Shown here: piece after piece, positions 16,393-25,018 of the stretch | Position numbering within the stretch: the first letter of the stretch is position 1 | Layout: every line of letters begins with the position of its first letter | Assembly (NCBI GenBank): GCA_047975205.1 | Contig: JBKEDC010000009.1 | Span: 1-45,940, forward strand | From: JBKEDC01 sp047975205 | GTDB taxonomy: Bacteria; Bacteroidota; Bacteroidia; Bacteroidales; Prolixibacteraceae | Direction: 5' to 3' | DNA length: 45,940 nt | The notes under the pieces: generated by a model | What the model saw: only the letters and a program-made list of their open reading frames with translations | Told to the model about the DNA's origin: nothing | The model's database searches: none | Position numbers and translations under genes: made by a program

Positions 16393-17130
16393 CTAATCAT
16401 CATTTCGTTGTGCCTTTCTGGCTAAACGATAAAATACATCTTCCATGGAATCGCCATGAAACTTGGCTTTTAAATTTGCCGGAGAATCGAGTGCTTCCAC
16501 TTTTCCGTCAACCATAACTGATATCCTGTTGCAATATTCAGCTTCATCCATGTAGTGTGTGGTAACGAAGAGCGTAATACCATCTTCGGCAGCCTGATAA
16601 ATCATATCCCAAAACTGCCTGCGAGTGAGCGGATCTACTCCTCCTGTCGGCTCATCGAGAAAAACAATTTGCGGACGGTGAAAAATAGCCACCGAGAAAG
16701 CCAACTTTTGTTTCCAACCCAATGGTAAAGCTCCGACCAACTGTTTAGCCTCTTTTTGTAAGCCCAAACGCGCAATCAGCTCATTCCTGCGAGTTTTAAT
16801 TTCCTTTCTGCTTAAGCCATACACACCGCCAAAGAACTCAATGTTCTCATTTATCGTTAAATTGTCATATAGTGAAAACTTTTGGCTCATATAGCCAATG
16901 TGTTGCTTTATTTGATCTTGCTGTTTATACACATCGAAGCCCGATACTCTTGCCTTTCCCGATGTTGGATATGACAAGCCACACAAAATGCGCATGGCTG
17001 TAGTTTTTCCGGCACCATTAGCACCGAGAAAACCAAATATCTCGCCTTGTTGCACATTAAACGATATTTCATCGACGGCTTTAAAGTCGCCAAAATGTTT
17101 ACTTAATTTATCTACTTCTATTACATTCAT
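16393..17130 (-). CDS. Exporter ATPase with degenerate signature motif
   Basis: A 245-residue ABC ATPase. Walker A (GANGAGKT, from residue 36), Walker B with FLDEPTGGVD (about 157-166) and the H-loop histidine (His192 in VTTHYMDEAE) are intact. The ABC signature, normally LSGGxxQ, is replaced by LPLGWKQ (135-141). The same change occurs in the second half of the E. coli YbhF fused ATPase, so this is a family trait. It sits 39 bases downstream of the other ATPase gene, which has the opposite defect. The two are inferred to form a heterodimer with one normal and one degenerate ATP site. Confidence 0.9.
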   Translation of the reverse strand: MNVIEVDKLSKHFGDFKAVDEISFNVQQGEIFGFLGANGAGKTTAMRILCGLSYPTSGKARVSGFDVYKQQDQIKQHIGYMSQKFSLYDNLTINENIEFFGGVYGLSRKEIKTRRNELIARLGLQKEAKQLVGALPLGWKQKLAFSVAIFHRPQIVFLDEPTGGVDPLTRRQFWDMIYQAAEDGITLFVTTHYMDEAEYCNRISVMVDGKVEALDSPANLKAKFHGDSMEDVFYRLARKAQRNDD

Positions 17131-17169
17131 GATGTCATCTTTAGGCTGTTTCGTTTTATCCGCCGAGGC

Positions 17170-18063
17170 TTAAAGCAGGCGGATAAATGCATCTTCAATA
17201 CTTGGCTGCACTTGTTTGTATTGCATCTGGCTATGTTTCTCAAGCTGTGGTATTAAAGCTGAAATATCAACACCATCTGCTAAAACAAAATGCATAAATT
17301 CACCGAAAGCATAAGCCGATTCTACACGCTTGTCGGCTTGCAAATCCTTTATCAGAAGATAAACATTATCAGCTTTGGCCGCCCACAGCGTTTTGGGGAA
17401 TTTATCCACGATATGCCGAGGTTTATCTATTTGTAAGACTTCGCCCTTCTGAATCAACGCAATACGGTCGCACCTATTTGCTTCATCCATATAGGGTGTA
17501 GATACTAGTATGGATAATCCTGATTGTTTAAGCTTCCCGAGCATTTCCCAAAATTCTTTTCTTGATACCACATCAACCCCGGTGGTTGGTTCATCGAGAA
17601 ATAAAACAGACGGTTTATGGATCAGCGCACAACATAAAGCCAATTTTTGTTTCATACCACCCGATAATTTGCCGGCTCTACGTTTCTTGAATGGCTCTAT
17701 TTGCACATAAATATCGCGAATCAAATCATAGTTAGCTTCAAGGGTTGTATTGAAAACTGTGGCGAAGAAGTTTAAATTCTCTTCAATGGTTAAATCTTGA
17801 TACAGTGAAAATTTCCCGGGCATATATCCCACTTTGGCCCTGATATTACGATAATCTTTCACAATATCGAAACCCTCTACCTGAGCAGCTCCGGAATCGG
17901 GTAACATAAGAGTGGTGAGCATTCGAAATATGGTAGTCTTTCCGGCACCATCAGGACCAATCAAACCGAATATTTCGCTTTCACCTACCGAAAAACTCAC
18001 ATCTTTCACAGCTTGATTATCGCCAAAGGATTTGTAAATATTGTTTACCTCAATTTTATTCAT
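17170..18063 (-). CDS. Exporter ATPase lacking the H-loop histidine
   Basis: A 297-residue ABC ATPase resembling the first half of YbhF. Walker A is GPDGAGKT (36-43), the signature LSGGMKQKLA (133-142) is canonical, and Walker B is VLFLDEPTTGVD. The H-loop reads STPYMDEANRCD, with Pro190 where catalytic histidine is expected. An extra C-terminal segment of about 60 residues ends QPSIEDAFIRLL, typical of DrrA/YbhF-type ATPases. It lies 11 bases downstream of the HlyD-type adaptor gene. Together with the next ATPase it replaces the single fused ATPase found in E. coli. Confidence 0.9.
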   Translation of the reverse strand: MNKIEVNNIYKSFGDNQAVKDVSFSVGESEIFGLIGPDGAGKTTIFRMLTTLMLPDSGAAQVEGFDIVKDYRNIRAKVGYMPGKFSLYQDLTIEENLNFFATVFNTTLEANYDLIRDIYVQIEPFKKRRAGKLSGGMKQKLALCCALIHKPSVLFLDEPTTGVDVVSRKEFWEMLGKLKQSGLSILVSTPYMDEANRCDRIALIQKGEVLQIDKPRHIVDKFPKTLWAAKADNVYLLIKDLQADKRVESAYAFGEFMHFVLADGVDISALIPQLEKHSQMQYKQVQPSIEDAFIRLL

Positions 18064-18074
18064 AACATTCGAAG

Positions 18075-18962
18075 CTAGAATTTAAGCTCTCCATACATTC
18101 CAATTTTATAAGTGCCATCGTTGGGCACTATCACTTTAATGGCATATACCAGATTAGATCGTTCGTCGGTAGTATGAATTGATTTGGGTGTAAATTCCGA
18201 TTTGCTTGAAATCCATGTTACTGTTCCGCTTGCTTCTTTCTTGTCGCCATTTTCATCGGTTAAAATCGTTACATGCTGCCCGATTTTCACTTTTGGAAGC
18301 TGCGAACCGGTAATATAAGCACGGAGTGTAATGGTACTTAAATCGGCAATTCGGTATAAAGGTCTTCCTGCACTTGTCATTTCATACGGTTCGACATATT
18401 TTGTGAGCACTACGCCTTTCACCGGATTTACAATCTTGCATTTTGCCAATTGGTCTTCCACCGATTGTAATTGCAACTCAACCAAATTTGCCTGTTCATT
18501 GATAGACGATGTTTGAATATTTAAATTACTTAGCATGGCACTGATTTGAGCCTCCAACGTGGCTACTGCCATATTTGCATCGTCTAATTGCTTTTGGTTG
18601 GCTATTCCACCGGCAACAAGTTTTGATGTGCGATTACAATTGGCTTTTGCCGTTTGCAGCTGTTCACGCAAGGCATCAACTTGTTTTTTTATATCGGGAC
18701 GATTAGCCAATACGGCAATAATGTTTTGTGCCAATTGCTTTCGCTGCAACGACAGTTGCGTGCTGTCGATGTAGCCAATTTCTTGTCCGACAGTCAGTTT
18801 ATCGCCCTCCTGCAAATCAAGTTTCATAATTTTACCGTTAGCTTCAGCCGATATTATCGTTTCTACGGCTTCAAAAGATCCGGCGGCATCGTAATCGAAT
18901 TCTTTTGTTGCACACGACATAACACCTATGTTCAATGCCATAATCATTATATACTTTTTCAT
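18075..18962 (-). CDS. HlyD-family membrane fusion lipoprotein
   Basis: The periplasmic adaptor that links an inner-membrane exporter to an outer-membrane channel. A lipobox (ending IGVMSC, Cys17) indicates membrane anchoring. Then come the lipoyl-like half motifs (AEANGKIMKLDLQEGDKLTV; later VNPVKGVVLTKYVEPYEM), an alpha-hairpin with Gln/Asn-rich coiled coil (about 75-180) and a beta-barrel region (IADLSTITLRAYITGSQLPK). It is similar in plan to E. coli YbhG. It is 26 bases downstream of the TolC-type gene and 11 bases upstream of the first ATPase gene, so it is co-transcribed. Confidence 0.92.
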   Translation of the reverse strand: MKKYIMIMALNIGVMSCATKEFDYDAAGSFEAVETIISAEANGKIMKLDLQEGDKLTVGQEIGYIDSTQLSLQRKQLAQNIIAVLANRPDIKKQVDALREQLQTAKANCNRTSKLVAGGIANQKQLDDANMAVATLEAQISAMLSNLNIQTSSINEQANLVELQLQSVEDQLAKCKIVNPVKGVVLTKYVEPYEMTSAGRPLYRIADLSTITLRAYITGSQLPKVKIGQHVTILTDENGDKKEASGTVTWISSKSEFTPKSIHTTDERSNLVYAIKVIVPNDGTYKIGMYGELKF

Positions 18963-18988
18963 GATACTTATTTTTCGTTATTTAAAGT

Positions 18989-20224
18989 CTATTGTTCTAC
19001 TCCTAATTGGCTTTGCAATTCATATTGTGTCATGAGTAATTCCATTTTATGCAAAGCTCTGTCGCACACGGCTTCACTTTCACGATCGGTTGCATCCAGC
19101 AATTCCACCACGGTGCATATGCCGTTGTCATATTTAACCTGATAGCCTTTTCGGATATCGCTTCGGAGTGCTACTATTTTGTCATCGGCAAATAGCACCG
19201 ATTGTTGTTTGGCAATGTTTGCTTTACTTTGAATGACTTCCATATTGGTGTTAAATTCAAAGGTTTCTTGCTGCAAATCAACTTGCAATAATTTCAGCTC
19301 TGTTAATTGTTTCTCGTTTGCATTCTTATACAATCCACTAATATCCCAATTGGCAGAGAGACTAACGAGTCCCATTCCATTCATTGATTTCATGCCCAAG
19401 TCGAAACCGGGAGCCATATAAAAGCCGGTTGCCATTAGTCCGAACTTAGGCATAAGGTTTACTTTCCGCATTTTATCTTGAGATTCCAATATGCTTCGTT
19501 GACTGTTGTATAACTGCAGCTCCGGACGATTAATTTCCGTTTGCCCACTCACATCAATAACTTCCGGAACAGCCAACTGTGTATCAGTAGCTATATCGGC
19601 ACCAATCATATACGACAGCATTTTTAAGTATCCGGTTCTTGTGTATTCAAGTTCTGTGCGTTGTTGAGCTAATTTCAGCAATTCTACCTGCACCTCTTGC
19701 ATGTCGGTTTTATAGACATATCCTTGTTCATTCATTTGACTGATTTGCTTTTCATTATTTTCCAAAACTGAACGATGCACCTTTAGTTGTTTCAGCTGCT
19801 CATCGAGTGTGAGTATGCCGAAGAAAATTTGATTTACCTGCGAACGTATCTGATACATAGCCACATCTACATTTGCTTTATCAGATGCTGCCGATGCTGC
19901 TATCACACTTTTATTTACCTTGGTTGCTCCGCCATCCCAAATGGTTTGGTTGAGTGTTCCCATTCCTATAAATCTTAATTTATCATCGGTTATCAGGTTG
20001 CTCAATATATAGCCTCCCATGGCAGAAAAACTCACTTGAGGTAAGTGTGCTTTGTTGGCATTACTCAAATTGAACTCTTTCGACTTTTCAATGAGAGTAT
20101 ATTGTTTAATCATTGGGTAATTGCGTTCTGCCCATACTCTGCAGCTATCCAGACTTAATTGCTGAGCGAAAGCCCCGCCCGAACAAGTTAAGGCTAATAG
20201 TACCATGAATAATTTCTTCATCAT
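18989..20224 (-). CDS. TolC-family outer-membrane efflux protein
   Basis: A 411-residue outer-membrane channel protein. The signal peptide ends AFAQQ; the mature part starts LSLDSCRVWAERNYP, typical of OEP family proteins. Two internally repeated halves are rich in Gln/Asn/Leu coiled-coil helices, with the second repeat visible around INRPELQLYNSQRSILES and a conserved C-terminal end (DNGICTVVELLDATDRE). It is slightly shorter than TolC itself but normal for Bacteroidetes. It is the first structural gene after the TetR gene (3 bases between), and provides the exit duct for the exporter. Confidence 0.9.
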   Translation of the reverse strand: MMKKLFMVLLALTCSGGAFAQQLSLDSCRVWAERNYPMIKQYTLIEKSKEFNLSNANKAHLPQVSFSAMGGYILSNLITDDKLRFIGMGTLNQTIWDGGATKVNKSVIAASAASDKANVDVAMYQIRSQVNQIFFGILTLDEQLKQLKVHRSVLENNEKQISQMNEQGYVYKTDMQEVQVELLKLAQQRTELEYTRTGYLKMLSYMIGADIATDTQLAVPEVIDVSGQTEINRPELQLYNSQRSILESQDKMRKVNLMPKFGLMATGFYMAPGFDLGMKSMNGMGLVSLSANWDISGLYKNANEKQLTELKLLQVDLQQETFEFNTNMEVIQSKANIAKQQSVLFADDKIVALRSDIRKGYQVKYDNGICTVVELLDATDRESEAVCDRALHKMELLMTQYELQSQLGVEQ

Positions 20225-20227
20225 ATC

Positions 20228-20851
20228 TTAATTTTCATTTTTTAAACAAAGGGTATTCAGCATCAAATCGCGCAACACTTCCTTACGCTCCTCTAAGAAT
20301 GTTTGATATTCTTCCGGGTGCTTTCCGCTCATTAATAGTTTGTTCATTAAAGCATATGCCACAAATGGCATGGCACAAAGTGAAATGATGTTGACGAGCA
20401 TGTGTTTGGCATCCATTTTTATAAGGTTCCCCTTTTCCATTTCTACTTCCAGTGCTTGCAGTACTTTTAAGCGCATTTTAGCTACCTCATCGAATGAAGA
20501 AAGCAGGGAAGGGTCTCGGTTGATCTCGCTAAAGATGAATGCCGGAAGCCTCGGTGAGTCAATGAACAATCCAATGTAGCCGTCAGTAAACTGCGTCAGC
20601 CGCTCTCCAATGGTTTTGGTTTCATCTGTAAAGCAATCAACTTGAGGTATTATCTTATCACGCAAACGCAAGAATATGGCTTCGAATAGTTTATCCTTCG
20701 ACCTAAAATAGTAATGCAACAAGGCTTTGTTAATCTCTGCCTTATCGGCTATTTCTTGCATACGAGCACCTGCCAATCCTTTTTCTATAAAAACATAGGT
20801 TGCTGCTTCCAAAATTCTATCTTCTGTTGAATTATCTTTTTTCTTCGCCAT
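20228..20851 (-). CDS. TetR-family repressor of the exporter operon
   Basis: A 207-residue regulator. Residues 9-55 form the TetR helix-turn-helix (RILEAATYVFIEKGL, ARMQEIADKAEINKALLHYY, FRSKDKLFEAIF). The C-terminal ligand domain is helical and includes AMPFVAYALMNKLLM. It is the first gene of the operon and lies just downstream of operator-like palindromes at 20869-20884 and 20939-20954, which flank the promoter. This arrangement predicts negative autoregulation, with the exported compound acting as inducer. The equivalent E. coli regulator CecR (YbiH) likewise sits in front of ybhGFSR. Ligand is unknown. Confidence 0.9.
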   Translation of the reverse strand: MAKKKDNSTEDRILEAATYVFIEKGLAGARMQEIADKAEINKALLHYYFRSKDKLFEAIFLRLRDKIIPQVDCFTDETKTIGERLTQFTDGYIGLFIDSPRLPAFIFSEINRDPSLLSSFDEVAKMRLKVLQALEVEMEKGNLIKMDAKHMLVNIISLCAMPFVAYALMNKLLMSGKHPEEYQTFLEERKEVLRDLMLNTLCLKNEN

Positions 20852-20868
20852 ATTATTAATTGTTGTTT

Positions 20869-20884
20869 TTAACCATTTGGTTAA
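20869..20884. promoter_or_regulatory. TetR operator, proximal (downstream of promoter)
   Basis: TTAACCA-TT-TGGTTAA, a perfect 7-base inverted repeat with a two-base centre. It starts 18 bases upstream of the TetR start codon and lies 8 bases beyond the -7 element, where repressor binding would block transcription. Confidence 0.65.
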
Positions 20885-20891
20885 GTTGCTA

Positions 20892-20926
20892 CAAACATAC
20901 TATATTTCTTTAAACAATGAATCAAA
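20892..20926 (-). promoter_or_regulatory. Promoter of the TetR-exporter operon
   Basis: Minus strand TTTG (20923-20926), 23 bases, then TATGTTTG (20892-20899), matching TTTG / TAnnTTTG. Operator-like palindromes lie on each side, at 20869-20884 and 20939-20954. Confidence 0.65.
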
Positions 20927-20938
20927 AAAATACTTTTT

Positions 20939-20967
20939 TTAATCAAATGGTTAAATTATTTGGTTAA
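20939..20967. promoter_or_regulatory. TetR operator, distal, plus a half-site
   Basis: TTAATCA-AA-TGGTTAA (20939-20954) repeats the proximal operator with a single mismatch. A further half-site TGGTTAA occurs at 20961-20967, 13 bases from the previous one. The site lies just upstream of the -33 element. Confidence 0.6.
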
Positions 20968-21419
20968 TTCATATTCAAAATGCTAACATAATAGACACAG
21001 CAAGCTGTTTTACAGTTAATTGATAGCAATTCTATTTATTTTTTCTCTTTTTATCAGAAAATATGAGCGTAAAAACCTCTCGGAGGAACTATTATGAGAA
21101 ACATATGGAGGCAATTATCGTTTTCAGAGCTTATCCTTTGTCAAGAATAGAAACACCTAGATATTTTTATGGCTATCTGCAAGGAGTATTGCTGTAAAAA
21201 ATACCTTGAGAGGTTATTTGTTTTGCAAGAAAACGGCCAATCTAGATATTTACAAGTTGAATGATTAGTTATTTTAGCTTGCTTTCCGGAAAAATATAAT
21301 TATAAAAAGAGTTAGAAAAATTATTCTCGTTAACTTGCGAACCAAACGCTTGTCATGGCTACATCATGATGAAAATAATAAGCTGACTAAGGGCGTATTT
21401 CATATAATACTATCAACAG
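20968..21419. other. Intergenic region upstream of the reductase gene
   Basis: About 450 bases with no convincing gene. It includes an 8-base inverted repeat AACCTCTC (21074-21081) / GAGAGGTT (21208-21215) roughly 130 bases apart, and a TCTAGATATTT / CCTAGATATTT similarity around 21160 and 21242. These may be remnants of a small repeat, but the pattern is too weak to classify. Confidence 0.35.
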
Positions 21420-22067
21420 ATGAACGTAATCATACTTGGAGCCACCGGAGCCACCGGACTAGACTTATTGGAGCAAGCACTTGCAGCCGACCATGTGGAA
21501 CAAGTGCATATCTTCGTGCGACGAAAATTGCATATCAACCATCCAAAATTGATTTGCCGTGTGGTTGATTTTAATCAGCCGGAAACTTGGCAGCAAGATA
21601 TTTCGGGTGATGTTGTTTTTTCTTGTTTAGGCACTACTTTAAAGGATGCCGGAAGTAAAGATGCCCAGTTTAAAGTTGATTATACTTATCAATATGAATT
21701 TGCGGCGGCCGCCAAACGGAACGGTGTGGAGCATTTGGTGTTAGTTTCATCGGCAGGTGCTTCTGCCAAATCAACTTTTTTCTATACACGAATGAAAGGC
21801 GAGTTGGAAAATGCCATCAAGCTACTGCATTTTAATCAGCTCATTATTTTTCGTCCGCCAAGCCTAATACGCGAAGCCAGTAATCGAAAATCAGAATTAG
21901 TGAGTATTAAAATGCTTCAATTCTTGAATAAGTTAGGTTTGTTTCGCAGTGCTCAACCTTTACCTACTAAAAAACTGGCACAAGCAATGATTAAAACGAG
22001 TAAAGATTTTCCTAATGGTACTTTTAGCATTGCATCTCGTGCTATTTGGCGATTTGCCGAGGAGTAA
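21420..22067 (+). CDS. TIP30-like atypical short-chain reductase
   Basis: A 215-residue NAD(P)-binding Rossmann-fold protein. Residues 4-13 read IILGATGATG, the dinucleotide-binding loop of atypical short-chain dehydrogenases. VFVRRK-like FVRRKLHIN follows the second strand, VFSCLGTTLKDAGSK the third, and VLVSSAGASAKSTFFYTRMKGELE carries the Ser and Tyr/Lys-like residues. This matches the TIP30/HTATIP2 and YwnB-like group, of unknown enzymatic substrate. It is transcribed alone, convergent with a META-domain lipoprotein gene. A small oxidoreductase or redox sensor are equally plausible roles. Confidence 0.82.
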   Translation: MNVIILGATGATGLDLLEQALAADHVEQVHIFVRRKLHINHPKLICRVVDFNQPETWQQDISGDVVFSCLGTTLKDAGSKDAQFKVDYTYQYEFAAAAKRNGVEHLVLVSSAGASAKSTFFYTRMKGELENAIKLLHFNQLIIFRPPSLIREASNRKSELVSIKMLQFLNKLGLFRSAQPLPTKKLAQAMIKTSKDFPNGTFSIASRAIWRFAEE

Positions 22068-22072
22068 AGGCA

Positions 22073-22104
22073 CAAAAAAGCCAACTTGAAAGAAAGTCAG
22101 CTTT
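22073..22104 (-). terminator. Terminator of the tgt-lptG-META operon
   Basis: An 11-base stem (22077-22087 with 22094-22104) containing two G-U wobbles, followed on the minus strand by a run of T. It lies 19 bases past the META lipoprotein stop. Confidence 0.75.
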
Positions 22105-22122
22105 GAAAGTTGAGGATTCGAA

Positions 22123-22548
22123 TTAGTCTTGTAGTTTTCTAACCAATTCAATCATATTATCTTCCGGTTCTTGCGTGAGTATTAGTGTGTCAACATTAAA
22201 CTGAGCTTTCCAACAGCTTTTGCGCAACATACCCACCAGAGCTTGTTCAAACTCCATGTTTGAGCACATTTTGCGAGTGGTTAATACTTCTCCGATACAA
22301 ATGGTTTTACCGTCAAACTCCATAGCTCCGCTGTAATTATTACAACCGGTGCTACCTCCCACTCGTTTGCCGTCGACAAAAGCCATATAGGCCATATTAT
22401 TATCTACGTTTTCGCCATTCACACTTATAAACGACCACTCACCTTCAATCTGTGACATTTCTGATACATTGGTCAGCTTTCTACCTACATTGCTGCACGA
22501 GCTTGTCGCAACAAGCGTGGCAAATAACATTACAAAAGTTTTTCTCAT
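22123..22548 (-). CDS. META-domain (HslJ-like) lipoprotein
   Basis: A 141-residue lipoprotein with lipobox ATSSC (Cys18). The META domain is clear: WSFISVNGENV, GGSTGCNNYSGAMEFDG (glycine-cysteine-asparagine core), and EVLTTRKMCSNMEFEQALVGM. HslJ in E. coli and META proteins in parasites are linked to heat shock, novobiocin resistance or motility, but no biochemical function is agreed. It follows lptG by 33 bases in the same direction and precedes a terminator, so it is the last gene of the tgt-lptG operon. Confidence 0.85.
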   Translation of the reverse strand: MRKTFVMLFATLVATSSCSNVGRKLTNVSEMSQIEGEWSFISVNGENVDNNMAYMAFVDGKRVGGSTGCNNYSGAMEFDGKTICIGEVLTTRKMCSNMEFEQALVGMLRKSCWKAQFNVDTLILTQEPEDNMIELVRKLQD

Positions 22549-22581
22549 ACTTCGGTGTTTATTGTTTTCTACCTTATGAAA

Positions 22582-23682
22582 CTACCTTCTGGCTTTAATA
22601 TATAAGAATACTGCTAAAATACCAAACGTTATATTAGGTATCCATACGGCAAGCAGAGGGGGCATAGTTCCCGAAACAGCAAATACCGTAGTTACCTGCA
22701 TAAACATTATGAATGTAAAGCTAATAAGAATTCCCAAACCTAAGTGTAAACCTAAGCCTCCTTTTACCTTTCTTGAAGCTAAAGAAACCCCAATAATAGT
22801 TAAAATAAAGGATGCAAAAGGGGCTGCTGTTCGTTTATGTTGCTCAATTTCATATTCAGTGGTGGCTATACCTCGAATACGCAAGGAAGCAATTTCCTTT
22901 TTGAGCTCTTTATTGGGCAACATTTCTGCCATATTGTTGCGTACTGCATAATCGGAAGGAGTCATCTGCAAAGTGGTATCCATTTTTGCACCACTCGTAA
23001 TCGTTTCTTTATTGCCGTCAATCTGTCGAATGTAGTAATTATTCACCTGCCATACTTCTTTTTCTCTGTCCCACTTGATATAATCGGCTGATAGTTTAGA
23101 AACAAGCGTTCCATCTTCAATATGCTCTAAGGTAAATCGATAACCCACATCGTTCGATGTGTTATAACTCCGCATATAAACATAAACGCCCGGTTCTATT
23201 TGTCGATGAATGTTTCTGCCCAAACGAGCTTTCCGATAGCTGCTTCTCAGGTAGGCATCTTTAAAATCGTTCATTCCTTTGGTGGAATTTGGAATAATCC
23301 ACCCCCCCAACACGAAACTTAGCACAGCAATAAATCCGGCTCCAACCATGTAGGGTCTGACCAACCTGCCAAACGATACACCGCTACTCAGTATCGCAAT
23401 GATTTCAGAATCGTATGCCAATTTCGACGTAAAATATATTACAGCAATAAAGTTGAACAACGGACTGAATAAGTTGGCAAAATAAGGTATAAAGTTTCCG
23501 TAATAATCGAACATTACTTCTTTTACGGGTATATTCAGCAGCTTATCGATATTCTCGGCCACATCAAATACTACTGCAATACTAATGATTAGCACAATAG
23601 ACACGAAATAAGTTCCTAAAAACTTCCCCAGAATATAACGATCTAGTGTCTGTAATTTTATTTTAGACCATAGTTTCATCAT
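22582..23682 (-). CDS. LptF/LptG-family LPS export permease
   Basis: A 366-residue inner-membrane permease that with LptB extracts lipopolysaccharide for transport to the outer membrane. The YjgP/YjgQ layout is visible: helices 1-3 near the N-terminus (LGTYFVSIVLIISIAVVFDV, ANLFSPLFNFIAVIYFTSKL, VGAGFIAVLSFVLGGWIIP), a beta-jellyroll periplasmic domain (about 120-255), then three helices. The motif SEIIAILSSGVSFGRLVRPY precedes the third helix. The gene overlaps tgt by four bases (ATGA), and Bacteroidetes genomes often pair it with tgt. Which of LptF or LptG it is cannot be decided; the other copy is elsewhere. Confidence 0.92.
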   Translation of the reverse strand: MMKLWSKIKLQTLDRYILGKFLGTYFVSIVLIISIAVVFDVAENIDKLLNIPVKEVMFDYYGNFIPYFANLFSPLFNFIAVIYFTSKLAYDSEIIAILSSGVSFGRLVRPYMVGAGFIAVLSFVLGGWIIPNSTKGMNDFKDAYLRSSYRKARLGRNIHRQIEPGVYVYMRSYNTSNDVGYRFTLEHIEDGTLVSKLSADYIKWDREKEVWQVNNYYIRQIDGNKETITSGAKMDTTLQMTPSDYAVRNNMAEMLPNKELKKEIASLRIRGIATTEYEIEQHKRTAAPFASFILTIIGVSLASRKVKGGLGLHLGLGILISFTFIMFMQVTTVFAVSGTMPPLLAVWIPNITFGILAVFLYIKARR

Positions 23683-24809
23683 AAACGTTGAGCCAATTTA
23701 ATAATCATTTCTTCTTTCCAAGCTTTAAAAGTTCCTGCTACAATATGTTTGCGGGCTTCTTTCACCAACCACAAATAAAAAGCAAGGTTGTGCTCGCTGG
23801 CTATTTGTGCACCCAACATTTCTTTAGCAACAATCAGATGACGCAAGAAAGCCTTGGTGTAGTGTTTATCAACGAATGATGTGCCATCGGGGTCAACCGG
23901 AGAGAAATTATCTGCCCACTTTTTATTTCTAATATTTATAATCCCGTTTTGGGTGAACAGCATGCCATTTCTACCATTGCGTGTAGGCATTACACAATCG
24001 AACATATCAACTCCCCTGTCAATGGCCTGCAGTATATTTACGGGTGTGCCTACTCCCATCAAATATCGGGGTTTATCTTGTGGTAGAATCGGATTTACTA
24101 CTTCAATCATTCTATACATATCGACCTCTGATTCGCCTACCGACAAACCACCTATGGCATAACCATCACTTGGAATGCTCGATACATATTTAGCTGACTT
24201 TTCACGCAAATCAGGGTAAACTGCACCTTGTACAATCGGGAATAATGATTGCCGATGTCCGTATAGTGGTTTTGTCTTCTCAACTTGATTTACACAGCGG
24301 TCTAACCATCGATTAGTTAAGTCAAGACTCTGTTTGGCGTAATTATAATCAGCATCTCCCGGCGTACACTCATCGAATGCCATCATGATATCGGCACCTA
24401 TCGAACGCTGGATATCAATCACTCGTTCCGGAGAAAACATATGATATGATCCATCAATATGCGATTGAAATCGAGCTCCCTCCTCGCTTAACTTACGAAT
24501 ATCTCCTAACGAAAAGACTTGAAAGCCTCCGCTATCAGTTAATATTGGTCCGTTCCATCCGTTAAACTTATGCAAACCTCCTGCTTGCTCAATTATTTCT
24601 ATACCGGGACGTAGATATAAATGATATGTATTGCCGAGAATAATTTCGGCTTGAATATCTTCTTTTATGTCACGAACGTGTATGCCTTTCACAGAACCAG
24701 CCGTACCCACAGGCATGAATATCGGCGTTTGAATAACTCCGTGGTCGGTAGTTAGTTCTCCTGCTCGTGCTGCACTATCGGAAAGTGTATGTTGTAGTTT
24801 AAAATCCAT
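23679..24809 (-). CDS. tgt: tRNA-guanine transglycosylase lacking the zinc cysteines
   Basis: Exchanges guanine-34 for preQ1 in tRNAs for Tyr, His, Asn and Asp. The general base lies in LTDSGGFQVFSL (Asp92), substrate loop residues in MAFDECTP, and the nucleophile in MFDCVMPTRNGRNG (Asp271). The zinc site, normally CxCxxC plus a histidine, reads PDGTSFVDKHYTKAFLRHL: all three cysteines are gone while the histidine (in ASEHNLAFYL) remains. I recall similar sequences in other Bacteroidetes, so this is probably a lineage form and still active. The ATG at 24809 (376 residues) is chosen because an upstream ATG at 24836 lies inside the promoter -7 box. First gene of tgt-lptG-META. Confidence 0.93.
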   Translation of the reverse strand: MDFKLQHTLSDSAARAGELTTDHGVIQTPIFMPVGTAGSVKGIHVRDIKEDIQAEIILGNTYHLYLRPGIEIIEQAGGLHKFNGWNGPILTDSGGFQVFSLGDIRKLSEEGARFQSHIDGSYHMFSPERVIDIQRSIGADIMMAFDECTPGDADYNYAKQSLDLTNRWLDRCVNQVEKTKPLYGHRQSLFPIVQGAVYPDLREKSAKYVSSIPSDGYAIGGLSVGESEVDMYRMIEVVNPILPQDKPRYLMGVGTPVNILQAIDRGVDMFDCVMPTRNGRNGMLFTQNGIINIRNKKWADNFSPVDPDGTSFVDKHYTKAFLRHLIVAKEMLGAQIASEHNLAFYLWLVKEARKHIVAGTFKAWKEEMIIKLAQRL

Positions 24810-24833
24810 CGTTGATATGTATATAGTAGGACA

Positions 24834-24841
24834 CAAATATA
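24834..24841 (-). promoter_or_regulatory. Promoter -7 element of the tgt operon
   Basis: TATATTTG on the minus strand is a full TAnnTTTG match, 24 bases before the ATG at 24809. The upstream alternative ATG would lie within it. Confidence 0.6.
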
Positions 24842-24948
24842 ATATATCTGTTGTGAGTAGCTTCGTTATCGGTCAATCATATAGCATATTTTGCGTATAT
24901 TTCTGTTTATCTCAGGTCGTATGAATGAATTGGGTATCAATATTTTTA

Positions 24949-24956
24949 TATTTTTG
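24949..24956 (+). promoter_or_regulatory. Promoter -7 element of the 25019 lipoprotein
   Basis: TATTTTTG fits TAnnTTTG, with TTG (24930-24932) 16 bases upstream. The start codon lies about 62 bases downstream. Confidence 0.45.
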
Positions 24957-25018
24957 TACTATTATTTTAATTGTGTATTTCACAGACTATCTAAATCAAA
25001 AAAAATAAAATAATCTAA

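Noticed and set aside
18654..19142. A 162-codon plus-strand frame across the HlyD and TolC genes
   Set aside because: It lies antisense to two well-supported genes, has no family resemblance and its composition follows the opposite strand.
21074..21215. Small non-autonomous element bounded by AACCTCTC / GAGAGGTT
   Set aside because: Eight-base repeats over about 140 bases are expected by chance, and no target duplication was seen.
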